NCBI GenBank assembly: GCA_963754335.1
Contig: CAVWFQ010000008.1
Span: 1-64,000, forward strand
Direction: 5' to 3'
DNA from: JBBSDP01 sp963754335
Lineage (GTDB): Bacteria; Planctomycetota; Phycisphaerae; Tepidisphaerales; Tepidisphaeraceae
Length of the DNA stretch: 64,000 nucleotides
Both the position numbers and the translations under genes were made by a program. Shown here one piece after another: positions 37,070 through 46,324 of this stretch; positions within the stretch are counted from its first letter, which is position 1, and every line of letters begins with the position of its first letter. The notes below the pieces were generated by a model. The model did not search any database, had not been told where the DNA came from, and was given only the letters and a program-made list of their open reading frames with translations.

Positions 37070-37834
37070 TCAGCGTTGCCCATTGAGATGTATCATGCGT
37101 TGGCTAATAGCGTTCCGAGCGGCGTCGAGGGCTTTATATTCCCCTGCGGCGATTTCTCGAGCCACTCCCTTGAGCGCGGCCCCCGCCTCCAGATAGACCT
37201 TCATATCCGTTGAATCCGCGCTGGCGGAAAGATGCGGATTCGCCGTATAAACAGCGGGCAGATCGACTTTCCAAGCGTCTTTTTGCTTCCGGAGCAGCGT
37301 CGCGTATGGAACTTGGATGCTCATTGAATGTCCCACCGGCACGAGACGGGCTTCGGTTCCATATTCATTGACCGTTGCGGCGGAGATCTCCGCTTCAGCG
37401 CCTTGTGAGAGCGGTTTGAGCGCGTTGCGCAGATCAATGTCAAGTCGCTCGGCGGCTCCGCCGAATCGTTTCAGCAGTGCAGCATCCACGCTGCGAAGCC
37501 CATCGATCAAACCCGCCAAGGCATCGATCCACTGCTTTTGCGATTCGGAGCCGATACAGGCTGCCCTGGCAGTCGCTACATCCCCCTGACCGATGGCTCG
37601 AACGAATGTCATCGCGGCATCTCGCGGCGTCGAAAGATTCGACGGAACGCGGGGTCGGGCGATATTTTGACTCGCACAACCCATCAGGCCAATCAACAAA
37701 GCAGGAAACAGGGTGCAAACCGTGTAACAGTTTCCGGAGTTCAACGTGGTGGCTCCGAAATAAGACGCCGTTTCTCGGCGGGAGGCGGTTCGCCGGTCGC
37801 AAGCGGACAAAAATTTGATCGTTCCCAACTTCAC
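37070..37834 (-). CDS. Putative lipoprotein of unknown function
   Basis: A hydrophobic segment with a lipobox (TLFPALLIGLMGCAS) precedes a soluble domain rich in Ala: LSTPRDAAMTFVRAIGQGDV, RAACIGSESQKQWIDALAGL, and PYATLLRKQKDAWKVDLPAV. The segment TPRDAAMTFVRAIGQGD is like that of planctomycete proteins that contain a helical pair near the N-terminus. The ATG at 37834 leaves 40 residues before the hydrophobic part; a non-ATG start nearer to it is likely. Convergent with the next gene is absent; the DUF488 gene is divergent. Confidence 0.6.
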   Translation of the reverse strand: MKLGTIKFLSACDRRTASRRETASYFGATTLNSGNCYTVCTLFPALLIGLMGCASQNIARPRVPSNLSTPRDAAMTFVRAIGQGDVATARAACIGSESQKQWIDALAGLIDGLRSVDAALLKRFGGAAERLDIDLRNALKPLSQGAEAEISAATVNEYGTEARLVPVGHSMSIQVPYATLLRKQKDAWKVDLPAVYTANPHLSASADSTDMKVYLEAGAALKGVAREIAAGEYKALDAARNAISQRMIHLNGQR

Positions 37835-37906
37835 AAGCTTTGTATCGTCTTATCTTTAGAGAGATGCAACCCGCTCAAGCGGGACATCGAGAAATCGAGG
37901 TGGCAT

Positions 37907-38284
37907 ATGATCATGACTAAGCATTTCATGGATACCCCAACGCCGGAGGACGGTCAGCGAATCTGGGTTGAGCCCATCGGCCTGACGCGCGAGTTGAGAG
38001 AATGGTGCAAGGTCGGTCATGTCCTTTGTCACCTCGGGCCGCCGCGCGAGATCTGGGATTGGTTTGCCGAGCATCCGGATGGATACGATTATTTCCGCGG
38101 AAAGTATCATCTGGCGCTGCGGAACAGCCCTTATCGAATTGCTTTGCAGCAGCTTGCCTGCGCATCGGCCAAAGAGAATTTCACGCTCCTCTACGAGGGA
38201 GACGACCCGGAACACAATACGGCGACAGCGCTTTATGAATTTCTCTCGGAATTGGAGGCGTGGTGTCCCCCGGAGGGGACGTAA
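37907..38284 (+). CDS. DUF488-family protein
   Basis: A 125-residue protein with DUF488 hallmarks: IGLTRELREWCKVGH, PREIWDWFAEHPDGYDYFRG, and NFTLLYEGDDPEHNTATALYEF-like LLYxxxDxxHNxAxxLxEFL at the C-terminus. The biochemical function of the family is not established; some members sit near DNA-repair genes and here a UvrD-type helicase follows. GAGGTGGCAT precedes the ATG at 37907. The frame is intact. Confidence 0.75.
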   Translation: MIMTKHFMDTPTPEDGQRIWVEPIGLTRELREWCKVGHVLCHLGPPREIWDWFAEHPDGYDYFRGKYHLALRNSPYRIALQQLACASAKENFTLLYEGDDPEHNTATALYEFLSELEAWCPPEGT

Positions 38285-38311
38285 ATCCCAACCAGGTGAG
38301 GACCTTTTTGC

Positions 38312-38387
38312 TGAACGTTGAAAGTTGAAAGTTGAACGTTCAAATTTCCAACGCTCAACGCTCAACGCTCAACGCTCAACTTTCAAC
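38312..38387. repeat. Heptamer-repeat hairpin (GTTGAAA / AACGCTC)
   Basis: GAACGTTGAAAGTTGAAAGT continues to GAACGTTC, then the array AACGCTC repeats four times and closes AACTTTCAAC. The left heptamer array (GTTGAAA) and right array (CAACGCT) are complementary, so the whole folds into a long imperfect hairpin between DUF488 and the helicase. Confidence 0.85.
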
Positions 38388-38443
38388 AAATGAAGCCGTC
38401 GCCCGTTAGCCCGCCCGCAGTTCGTCCGCTATAGTCCGACTCA

Positions 38444-40649
38444 GTGGATGCCGAAAAGTATCTCCATGATCTGACCGCTCCGCAGCGTGAGGCGGCGACG
38501 CATGTGGATGGCCCGATGCTGATCATCGCCGGGGCCGGCAGCGGCAAAACGCGGGTCATCACACGCCGGGTTGCGTACCTGATCAGTCTGGGAATTCCGC
38601 CTTACTCGATTGCCGCGCTGACTTTTACCAACAAGGCCGCCGGAGAGATGAAGTCGCGTGTCAGCGCGCTGGCTGGCCGTCCGCTTCATGATTTTGGCCG
38701 GTTTGAACAGCCTTGGTCGATGATCTGCACGTTTCATTCGCTGTGCCTGCGCGCCCTCAAGCATTTCGCGCCGCGCATCAATCTGGCCCCTGATTTCAGC
38801 GTCTTTGACTCTTCGGATCAAACCAAGCTGATTAAGGAGGCGATCAAATTACTCGATCTTTCCGCGACGAACTTTCCCGCTTCGGCCGTCCATGGTGCGA
38901 TCAGCAACGCCAAGAACAAGCTCGTCACGGCCGAGGCGTTCGCGCAGCATGAGGGAGACTTTTATCACCGGACGGTTGCACGAATCTTCACGAAATATCA
39001 GAAGCTTCTCGATCAGAATAACGCACTGGATTTCGACGACCTGCTGCTCCGCACCGCCAACGCATTTCGCGATTTTCCAGAGGTTCTGGCCCAGGTGCAA
39101 AGTCGATTTCAATACCTGATGGTCGATGAATATCAGGACACCAACTATGCCCAGTACGTGATTGCCCATGCCATTGCGATGCGGCATCGCAATATTTGCG
39201 TGGTGGGGGATCCGGACCAGTCGATCTATGCCTGCGCGGCGCGAACATTCAGATTATCCTCGACTTCGAGAAAGATTATCCCGACGCCAGAGTCGTTCGG
39301 CTCGAGCAGAATTACCGCTCCACGAAGAAAATTCTCCACATCGCTTCGCGCCTGATCAGCTCCAACACGCAACGGAAGGAAAAGCGACTCTGGACCGAGA
39401 ATCCCGAAGGGGACCAGGCCGAGGCCTTTCTCGCCCAGGACGAGCACGACGAGGCGGACCTGGTTATGCGGCGGCTTCGCGACCTGCATGAAAAAGAGAA
39501 AATTGCCTGGAACGCCATGGCGATTTTTTATCGAATGAATTCCCTGTCGCGCGTGATGGAGGACGCGCTGCGCCGGGCCAACGTGCCGTATCAGATTGCC
39601 CGCGGCGTGGAGTTTTACAACCGTAAGGAAATCAAGGATGTGCTGGCGTATCTGCGCGTGATCGCCAACCCGCGAGATGAAGTCAACCTGTCGCGCATCG
39701 TGAATGTGCCTGCGCGCGGCGTGGGAGATGCGGCCCTCAGGCAAATAGCGACTCATTCGGTCGGCCATGGATTGTCGCTTTGGGAAGGATTGGAACAGGC
39801 AGCGTCAATTCCCGGCGTGTCAACGCGCGCGGCCGGCGGGCGCGGCAGTTCGCCGAATTGGTGCGCGGATGGCGCCGCATGGCCGGTTTGACCGACGTTG
39901 TTTCCCCTGAGGGCAAGGGCCGCATTCAGATGCTGACGGAATCCGTTGTCAGACAAAGCGGATTGGAAGCGATGCTCAAGAAGGCTGGCGGCGATGAATT
40001 GGAAGAACTCGCCAACGTCAACGAATTGATCAGCTCCGCGGCCGAATATGATGAGTCGCATCCCGACGGATCGCTTGACGAATACCTGGGAATCATCAGC
40101 CTCGTCAGCGACGCCGATCATCTTCAAGGGGCCGGCGGGGCGGTGACGCTGATGACCCTGCATGCCGCAAAAGGCCTGGAATTCCCCGTGGTGGCGATCA
40201 TCGGCCTCGAGGAAGGAATTCTGCCCCACTCCAGGGCGCGAACCGATCAAAACCAGCTTGAAGAAGAACGCCGGCTCTTTTTCGTCGGGATCACGCGCGC
40301 CCGTGAACGGCTGATTATCACCAAGGCCGCCACGCGCACCCAACGCGGCCTGCGCGAGCGCACGGCCACCTCGCCGTTCCTGAACGAATTACCGGAAGAG
40401 GCCCTGCGAATCATCGATCACGCTGGGCGTGATTTTCGCGATGATTGGCAGGAGCGCAACGAAACCAATCAGGTATCGGCCGCGATCACGCAGTTTCGAG
40501 AAGGCCAGCGCGTTCGCCATCCGATGCACGGGATGGGTCGTATCGCGGAAGTTTCAGGAACGGGACAGCGAATTATCGCAACTGTCGAATTTGAACGCGC
40601 CGGCCGAAAAAGAATCGTCCTGGGATATTCCCCACTCGAACCAGCATGA
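38444..40649 (+). CDS. UvrD/PcrA superfamily 1 DNA helicase, two frameshifts
   Basis: An ATP-dependent 3'-5' helicase of repair and replication. The motifs are collinear: LTAPQREAATHVDGPMLIIA GAGSGKTRV (motif I, Q motif), LTFTNKAAGEM, YLMVDEYQDTNYAQY, CVVGDPDQSIY, LEQNYRST, then VTLMTLHAAKGLEF and RLFFVGITRARERLII (V, VI), followed by the C-terminal basic FREGQRVRHPMHGMGRI segment. Frame changes of one base occur near 39235, where the missing G in GCCTGCGCGGC would restore IYAWRGANIQIIL, and near 39840 in CGCGCGGCCGGCGGGC. The gene is likely whole in the organism, since it is nearly always needed. Start GTG at 38444. Confidence 0.9.
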
Positions 40650-40748
40650 CCGAGGCGATGATTCTCACTCGCGAGCCGTGGAACCAAACGGAGCGTGCCT
40701 GTCCTGAGCGGAGTCGAAGGGCCGGTCTTTTCCCAGGTCGGGGGATGC

Positions 40749-40967
40749 TCAATTCGCGGCGGCCACCAGCCGACGCACCTTCGTCGCCTTCGACCCCTTG
40801 GGGCCGTCCTCAAATTCGTATTCCACCGCTTCATTTTCCGCAAGCGTCTTGAAACCCTCCCCATCGATGACGGAATGATGAACGAAAACGTCCTTGCCCC
40901 CGTTCTCCGGACAGATAAAACCAAATCCTTTTTGGTCGTTAAACCACTTGACCTTACCCGTGGCCAT
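40749..40967 (-). CDS. Cold-shock-type nucleic-acid-binding protein
   Basis: A 72-residue single cold-shock domain: MATGKVKWFNDQKGFGFICP holds RNP1 (KGFGFI), and DVFVHHSVI is RNP2. It ends KATKVRRLVAAAN. AAAGGAG is eight bases before the ATG. Such proteins melt RNA secondary structure; CspA-family, so cold induction is possible but not shown. The upstream ~590 bp up to the lptB gene hold the DnaA-box cluster. Confidence 0.93.
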   Translation of the reverse strand: MATGKVKWFNDQKGFGFICPENGGKDVFVHHSVIDGEGFKTLAENEAVEYEFEDGPKGSKATKVRRLVAAAN

Positions 40968-41157
40968 TTAAGCCACTCCTTTCAGACATGCGCGAGACAA
41001 TGTGAATTCGCCCGCGAACGTGCAGGCACCACAAATCCCGCCAAGTCCTTCCCAAGCGAGATCCGTCCCCGTGCCTTGGGAACGAGCTGAACGGTTCCGA
41101 AGATAGCGGAGATTTAAATGGAAGCAAAAAATATATCATTCCGTGCCAGGCGGGCGG

Positions 41158-41460
41158 TTATCCTGCACGCGGTTATCCACATTCTCGATCTGAGCGCCCA
41201 ACTCCTCTGGCGGTCGGATGCCGCGGCAGTCTGGTTATGATGCCGTTCACGCAGTGCACTCGTGGATTCGTCTAACGTGACAATGGATTCCCAAAAAACG
41301 ATATAAGTTGTCTTTTTGGATGCGCTTATGGGAAGATTCGGCAAATCGAAACCCGATCGAAAGTCTCAGCGAATCCAGGATTCCCATCAATTCCTTGCGA
41401 AATTGATGAAAATTGGGGAAATCCTATTATCGAATTGCATTTATCCCCAGCTTATCCACG
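41158..41460. other. Cluster of DnaA-box-like sites in a gene-free region
   Basis: Gene-free DNA from 40968 to 41557 contains a perfect TTATCCACA box (41173-41181) and two one-mismatch boxes, TTATCCCCA (41441-41449) and TTATCCACG (41452-41460), all on the + strand; TTATCCTGC at 41158 is weaker. AT-rich patches (GGAAGCAAAAAATATATCAT near 41119-41139) are adjacent. This is compatible with a replication origin or with a DnaA-controlled regulatory region. Positions 40968-41157 and 41461-41557 hold no gene. Confidence 0.4.
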
Positions 41461-41557
41461 GTTGGTTCGGCACTTGATTTCCGTCCAGCTTGCCGCAAGA
41501 TATCCCTCCCCCTTAACTCATTTGATATATAGGCCTTGAAGGATTTCCAACCGCTGC

Positions 41558-43057
41558 ATGAATCTGCTTGAGACCACCAAACTCTGCAAGACCTACAACG
41601 GTCGGGTTGTGGTGGACGAAGTCAGCTTCGTCCTGCAGCAGCAGGAAATCGTTGGCCTGCTCGGTCGGAACGGGGCGGGAAAAACAACAACCTTCCGCAT
41701 GATCCTCGGAATGGTAGTTCCCGATAGCGGGGCCGTCGCCTTTCACGGTTCGGATATCACCCATCTGCCCATGTACAAGCGGGCTCGCAAGGGGATTGGA
41801 TATCTTTCGCAGGAGCGCAGCGATTTTCAGCGGTTGTCGGTCTGGCAAAATCTTCAGGCGATCCTCGAAACCCTTCACCTGACTCGCTCGGAACGTCATC
41901 TCCGCGCCAACCAGCTGCTGGACCAATATGGCTTGCTCAAAAACCGAGATCAGCCGGCCTTTACCCTCAGCGGCGGCGAGAGGCGAAAGCTCGAAATCGC
42001 CCGGGCATTGGTTCGCGATCCGATGTTGATCCTGTTGGACGAGCCATTCAGCGGTGTTGATCCGATCGCCGTCGAGGATCTTCAGGCCGAGGTCAAACGC
42101 CTGAAGAATGAATTCGGCAAGAGTGTCCTGATCACAGATCACAATGTCGAGCAGACCCTCAAAGTCTGTGACCGGGCGCTGATCATTGATAATGGACGCG
42201 TTTTCCGCGAGGGAACGCCGCGGCAGATCATCAACGATCCTGCCGTGCGATCTTCGTATCTCGGCAACATCTTTCGCGGCGACGAATTTGACGATCAGGA
42301 ATCGTATGCCAGCCCGGAAATTCTTCGCCGATTTCACGAAGACGGCTACGTGGTGGTGCGCGGCGTTTTTGGCCCTTCCGAAGCCGTGGAGATGCGCGAG
42401 CATTACATGCGCCTGTGCGCCGAAGGGCCCAAGCCCGGCGATGAAGGCGGCGATCCTGCCACCGCCGAGGACCCGCTCAACCAGTTCCCCCGCATGATTA
42501 ACATGCACATGTGGGATGGACCGACTGCGCGTACGGTCGCCGACACCCGTCTGGTCGGACTGGTCCGCCATTTCATCGGCGAGCAGCCGGTCATCAACCA
42601 GACGATGCTCTATTTCAAGCCTCCAGGCGCACGCGGTCAGGGAATGCATCAGGACCAGCAATACATTCCGATCGATCCGCTGATCGGCGTGTGGATCGCT
42701 TTGGAAGACAGCGACGAAGCCAACGGCCGACTCATGCTGGTCCCGGCTTCGCATCAGTTACCGCTGCTCCCCGTCGAGCGCGCTGATCGTTCCGTTTCTT
42801 CGACTCCCGGGCAGGCGTCGATCCCCAATTCCTGCCCGCTTCCGGTCGGTATCGACATGAAACCCGGGGATGCCGTTTTCTTTTCCGGCCGAACGCTGCA
42901 TGGCTCAGCGCCGAATGCGACGACCGACCGTTTTCGCCGAAGTCTCATCTGCCATTTCGTGGGTCAGCGCCAGGCATTTCACGCCGGAAAAGGGAAAGCA
43001 GATGAGTCACCTGAGCTAAGGAGCCGCGCACGCAGTAAGCGGGAAAATGCTCGGTAA
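41558..43057 (+). CDS. LptB-like ABC ATPase fused to a phytanoyl-CoA-dioxygenase domain
   Basis: Residues 1-245 are an ABC ATPase of the LPS-export (LptB) type: Walker A GRNGAGKTT (36-44), signature LSGGERRKLEIARAL, Walker B LILLDEPFSGVDP and the LptB-like end NDPAVRSSYLGNIFRG. Directly after, with no linker, residues 250-480 form a Fe(II)/2-oxoglutarate PhyH domain: FHEDGYVVVRGVF, the HxD metal pair (HQD 364-366), a distal His at 448 in GRTLHGSAP, and RFRRSLICHF. The last ~15 residues are encoded by the 70-bp repeat, whose TAA is the stop. No stop or start signal is seen at the junction, but an indel could have joined two genes. lpxD lies 3 kb downstream. Confidence 0.8.
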   Translation: MNLLETTKLCKTYNGRVVVDEVSFVLQQQEIVGLLGRNGAGKTTTFRMILGMVVPDSGAVAFHGSDITHLPMYKRARKGIGYLSQERSDFQRLSVWQNLQAILETLHLTRSERHLRANQLLDQYGLLKNRDQPAFTLSGGERRKLEIARALVRDPMLILLDEPFSGVDPIAVEDLQAEVKRLKNEFGKSVLITDHNVEQTLKVCDRALIIDNGRVFREGTPRQIINDPAVRSSYLGNIFRGDEFDDQESYASPEILRRFHEDGYVVVRGVFGPSEAVEMREHYMRLCAEGPKPGDEGGDPATAEDPLNQFPRMINMHMWDGPTARTVADTRLVGLVRHFIGEQPVINQTMLYFKPPGARGQGMHQDQQYIPIDPLIGVWIALEDSDEANGRLMLVPASHQLPLLPVERADRSVSSTPGQASIPNSCPLPVGIDMKPGDAVFFSGRTLHGSAPNATTDRFRRSLICHFVGQRQAFHAGKGKADESPELRSRARSKRENAR

Positions 43058-43233
43058 ACGAGAGAGCTTTCCCGCTTACTTAGTGGTCAAGAGCCGCGCA
43101 CGCAGTAAGCGGGAAAATGCTCGGTCAACGAGAGAGCTCCCCCGCTTACTTCGTGGTCAAGAGCCGCGCACGCAGTAAGCGGGAAAATGCTCGGTCAACG
43201 AGAGAGCTCTCCCGCTTACTTCGTGCGCGGCTC
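43021..43233. repeat. Three tandem copies of a 70-bp palindromic repeat
   Basis: Units start at 43021, 43091 and 43161 with period exactly 70. Each begins GAGCCGCGCACGCAGTAAGC and GGGAAAATGCTCGG, then inverts via GAGAGCTCTCCCGCTTACTT CGTG. A fourth, full palindrome lies at 62952-63030. The first unit overlaps the 3' end of the fusion gene. Confidence 0.95.
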
Positions 43234-43237
43234 TTTG

Positions 43238-45163
43238 CTACGTTTCCCGCGCAAAATACTCCGCCTCCAGCGCCTCGAGCTTTTTCGACAGCTCCTCATA
43301 TTCCGCCTGCAATTGCTTTCCGCGACCAGGATCTTTAAAGCTCGACGCATCCCCAAAACTCGCCTGACATTCGGCGATTCCGATCTCCGTGTCGGTGATC
43401 TGTTGTTCCAGCTCGGCCAGCGTCAAACGACCGAATGGACGAAGATAGGGATTGTCGCGCTTGGATGCTGCGCGCGATTCAGCATCGCGCGCCGTTGCTG
43501 CGGCCGAACGCGGCTTTTCCGCCTCAGCCGATTTCTGCCGCGCCGCGGCCAGGTCGTCTGCGCGCTTTTGCGCCCAGGCAGCGTACGTGTCCGAAAAGTC
43601 GATCAGGTTGGGCGGCTCCAGCACCAGCAGCCTTCGCACGACCCGATCCAGAAAGAACCGGTCGTGACTCACGCACATCAGCGTGCCGGGGAAACTAGCC
43701 AGCGCGCCCTCCAGCGCCTCCCGCGAGGCAATATCCAGATGATTCGTCGGCTCGTCGAGAACTAAAACGTTGGGCTTGTCGAGCAGAAGTTGCGCCAGCC
43801 GCACCCGTGCCCGCTCACCGCCGCTCAGCAGGCCGATCGATTTGTGGACGTCTTCGCCACGAAAGAGCATCGTCGCAAGAACGTCCCGAACCTCCTGCTG
43901 GGTAATGCCGGGCTGGTCAGCGGCGGCCTCCTCGATCACCGTACTTTCATTGTCGAATTCGTCGAGTCGCTGATCGTAGTAGCCGATGTTCAGGTTCGCG
44001 CCCCATTTGACGTCCCCGGCGTCGGCGTCGGTGTTTCCGAGAAGCGTTTCCAGCAATGTGGTCTTGCCCGATCCGTTCGGGCCGATGACGCCGATCCGTT
44101 CGCCACGCTTGACGTCGAATTTGATCGCCTTCCAAAGTTCCTTTGCACCGAACGATTTGGACAGTTCTCTCACCTGCAAAACCTGATCGCCGGCTCGGCG
44201 ATCGGTGTTGAGCGACAGCTTGATTTTATGCGCCGCCTGGACCTCGCCGATCATCTGATCGCTCCTGAGCAGTCGATTGAGCCGTTTCTCACGCCCTTTG
44301 GCCTCTTTGGATCGTTGTCCGGCTCCGAACCTGCGGATGAATTCTTTCTGTTTATCGATCTGCTCCTGTTGCTGTTCGAAAGCGCGTTGTTGCGTCAGTT
44401 CCTGCAAATCGCGCTGCACCACGAAGGCCGAATAATTGCCGGGATAACTTTTGAGGCGGCGCTGCGTGAGCCAGACGATCCGCGTCGCCAGCCGGTCGAG
44501 CAGATAGCGATCATGGCTGATGAGCACGACCGCGCCGCTGAAATCCATGAGATATTTTTCCAGCCATTCGATTGCCGCCAGGTCAAGATGATTGGTCGGC
44601 TCGTCGAGCAGCAGCAGGTCCGATCCACTGATGAGGAGCTTGGCGAGCGCGAGCCGCGAGCGTTGGCCGCCGGAAAGGGTCTCGACTTGTTGCTCCCACG
44701 TCTCCCGGGTGAGGCCCACGCCCAGAAGGGTCGCCTCCAGCCGATGCCGCCAGGCATATCCGCCGGCCAGGTCGAATTCGTGCTGCACCGTCTGATAGCG
44801 ATTGAGTTTCTTCTGAAGCGCTTCGCCGCTCAGCGGGGCCATCTCATGTTCCAATTCGCGAAGTGTGTGAGAAAGCTGATGCAGCTCGGCGAAAGCCAGC
44901 TCCGCCTCATCCAGAACGTTCAAGTTCGGGTCGAACACCGGATCCTGCGTGAGATGCCCGATCCTGATTCCCTTAGCGACCGCAACGACCCCCGCATCGA
45001 CAACCACCTGCTCCGAAAAGAGCTTGAAAAGCGTGGTTTTTCCCTCGCCGTTCGCGCCGATCAACCCGATGCGCTCGCCGCGCTCGACGTTGAAATTCAA
45101 CCCGTCGAACAAGACGCGCTTGCCGAAAGTCTTTTCGATGTTTTGAAGAGAGGCCAAGGACAT
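43238..45163 (-). CDS. ABC-F subfamily ATPase (Uup-like)
   Basis: A 641-residue soluble protein with two ABC domains: Walker A GANGEGKTT and GPNGSGKTT, signatures LSGGQRSRLALAK and LSGGERARVRLAQ, and both Walker B stretches with LLLLDEPTNHLDL and LVLDEPTNHLDIA. The linker (QQQEQIDKQKEFIRRFGAGQ) and a C-terminal coiled coil (LAELEQQITDTEIGIAECQA) are as in Uup. ABC-F proteins act on the ribosome; the coiled coil in Uup binds DNA. A longer open frame up to 46063 exists, but it is the antisense of lpxD. The start ATG (MSLASLQNIEKTFGK) at 45163 is clear. Confidence 0.92.
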   Translation of the reverse strand: MSLASLQNIEKTFGKRVLFDGLNFNVERGERIGLIGANGEGKTTLFKLFSEQVVVDAGVVAVAKGIRIGHLTQDPVFDPNLNVLDEAELAFAELHQLSHTLRELEHEMAPLSGEALQKKLNRYQTVQHEFDLAGGYAWRHRLEATLLGVGLTRETWEQQVETLSGGQRSRLALAKLLISGSDLLLLDEPTNHLDLAAIEWLEKYLMDFSGAVVLISHDRYLLDRLATRIVWLTQRRLKSYPGNYSAFVVQRDLQELTQQRAFEQQQEQIDKQKEFIRRFGAGQRSKEAKGREKRLNRLLRSDQMIGEVQAAHKIKLSLNTDRRAGDQVLQVRELSKSFGAKELWKAIKFDVKRGERIGVIGPNGSGKTTLLETLLGNTDADAGDVKWGANLNIGYYDQRLDEFDNESTVIEEAAADQPGITQQEVRDVLATMLFRGEDVHKSIGLLSGGERARVRLAQLLLDKPNVLVLDEPTNHLDIASREALEGALASFPGTLMCVSHDRFFLDRVVRRLLVLEPPNLIDFSDTYAAWAQKRADDLAAARQKSAEAEKPRSAAATARDAESRAASKRDNPYLRPFGRLTLAELEQQITDTEIGIAECQASFGDASSFKDPGRGKQLQAEYEELSKKLEALEAEYFARET

Positions 45164-45181
45164 TGGAAAGAAAAGGAAAAA

Positions 45182-45278
45182 GTAGGGTGGGCTCGGCCCA
45201 CCCATTTGACCGCCGTTGGGCAAAGCCCATCGTCCAATTTGTTCCACGACGAAGAAGGTGGGCCGAGCCCACCCTACG
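45182..45278. repeat. GTAG-headed inverted hairpin pair
   Basis: GTAGGGTGGGCTCGGCCCAC (45182 on) and the inverse GTGGGCCGAGCCCACCCTAC (to 45278). On the minus strand the GTAG contains the TAG stop of lpxD. Same family as 11184 and 59755. Confidence 0.85.
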
Positions 45279-46281
45279 ACTTTTCTTTCTCCGGCTCTTC
45301 CGCATCCAGCTCCGCAACTTCCTGCTCCAGCTTCTTGATGCGTTCGGCGACTTCGGGCAATTGCGTGAAAATGAAATAGACGCGCCGCGCGTGATGGGCC
45401 GGCATGGCGGGGGTGCCGATCATGGTGGACTGGGATGGGATGTCGCTCATCACGCCGGACTGGGCGGCGATGGTGACGCCGTCCCCGATTTTGAGATGGC
45501 CTGCCACTCCGACTTGCCCGGCCATCGTCACATGATGCCCGACGACCACGCTGCCGGCGATGCCCACCTGCGATACGAGCAAAGCGTGCTCGCCGATACG
45601 CGCGCCGTGGCCGATCGCCACCAGGTTGTCGATTTTGCTGCCGCGACCGATGACCGTACTCGACAGCGCCGCCCGGGCGATCGCGCACCCCGACCCGATC
45701 TCCACATCGTCCTCGAGGATCACCTTGCCAATCTGCGGAATCTTGTGGTGAATTGCAACTCCATCCGCGTCCTTGTGCGTCGCGAAACCGTACCCGTCTA
45801 CGCCGATTGTCGAATTGGCGTGGATCGTCACTCGGTCGCCGACCACCGTGTCGTCGTACAGCACGACATTCGGATAAAGAATGCAGTCGCGGCCGACCCG
45901 GCTGCGCGGCCCGACATATACCCCGGGATAAAGGACCGAGCCCTCTCCGACGGTTGCCGTGGGATCGACGTTGGCGGCGGGATGAATACCGGCATGCGGA
46001 TGCTTTCGGAATCCGTGCAGTTTGACGACCGCCTGTTGGAAACTGAAATACGGATCTTTGCACTTCAGCAGCGTGCTTCGCTCGCTGCTCACGCCCATCG
46101 CCACCACTACCGCCGATGCCTGGGTTGTCTCCAGTTGTTTGATGTATTTCGGATTGGAGAGAAAACTGAGCTGTCCGGCCCGGGCTTCCTCCAGAGAGTT
46201 ACACGAGTCGACCGTGATATTTCCGTCGCCGACCACTTCCGCCCCAATCGCGGCGGCCAATTCCAGTAGAGTGATTTTCAC
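45274..46281 (-). CDS. lpxD: UDP-3-O-acylglucosamine N-acyltransferase
   Basis: The third step of lipid A synthesis: transfer of a hydroxyacyl chain from ACP to UDP-3-O-acylglucosamine. The 335-residue protein has the N-terminal uridine-binding domain (MKITLLELAAAIGAEVVGDG), a left-handed beta-helix of hexapeptide repeats (TVGEGSVLYPGVYVGPRSRV, IGSGCAIARAAL), the catalytic His in NLVAIGHGARIG, and a C-terminal helix (VAERIKKLEQEVAELDAEE). Length is normal. Its presence indicates a lipid-A-bearing outer membrane, as do kdsB and the LptB-like gene. Stop TAG lies in a repeat. Confidence 0.95.
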   Translation of the reverse strand: MKITLLELAAAIGAEVVGDGNITVDSCNSLEEARAGQLSFLSNPKYIKQLETTQASAVVVAMGVSSERSTLLKCKDPYFSFQQAVVKLHGFRKHPHAGIHPAANVDPTATVGEGSVLYPGVYVGPRSRVGRDCILYPNVVLYDDTVVGDRVTIHANSTIGVDGYGFATHKDADGVAIHHKIPQIGKVILEDDVEIGSGCAIARAALSSTVIGRGSKIDNLVAIGHGARIGEHALLVSQVGIAGSVVVGHHVTMAGQVGVAGHLKIGDGVTIAAQSGVMSDIPSQSTMIGTPAMPAHHARRVYFIFTQLPEVAERIKKLEQEVAELDAEEPEKEKS

Positions 46282-46324
46282 ACGGCGGATAATACAAGTT
46301 ATTCGCAGCTCACGCGACGCCGAC

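Noticed and set aside
43021..43233. CRISPR array
   Set aside because: Three direct repeats of 70 bp, but the units abut with no spacers and each is a palindrome; no cas genes in the window.
43790..45379. 529-codon + strand open frame
   Set aside because: It is the antisense of the ABC-F gene; codon use and lack of any motif show it to be a shadow of the real minus-strand frame.
45164..46063. N-terminal extension of the ABC-F frame to 941 residues
   Set aside because: The extension is the wrong frame of lpxD on the same strand, Arg-rich without motifs; lpxD has clear catalytic and hexapeptide motifs.
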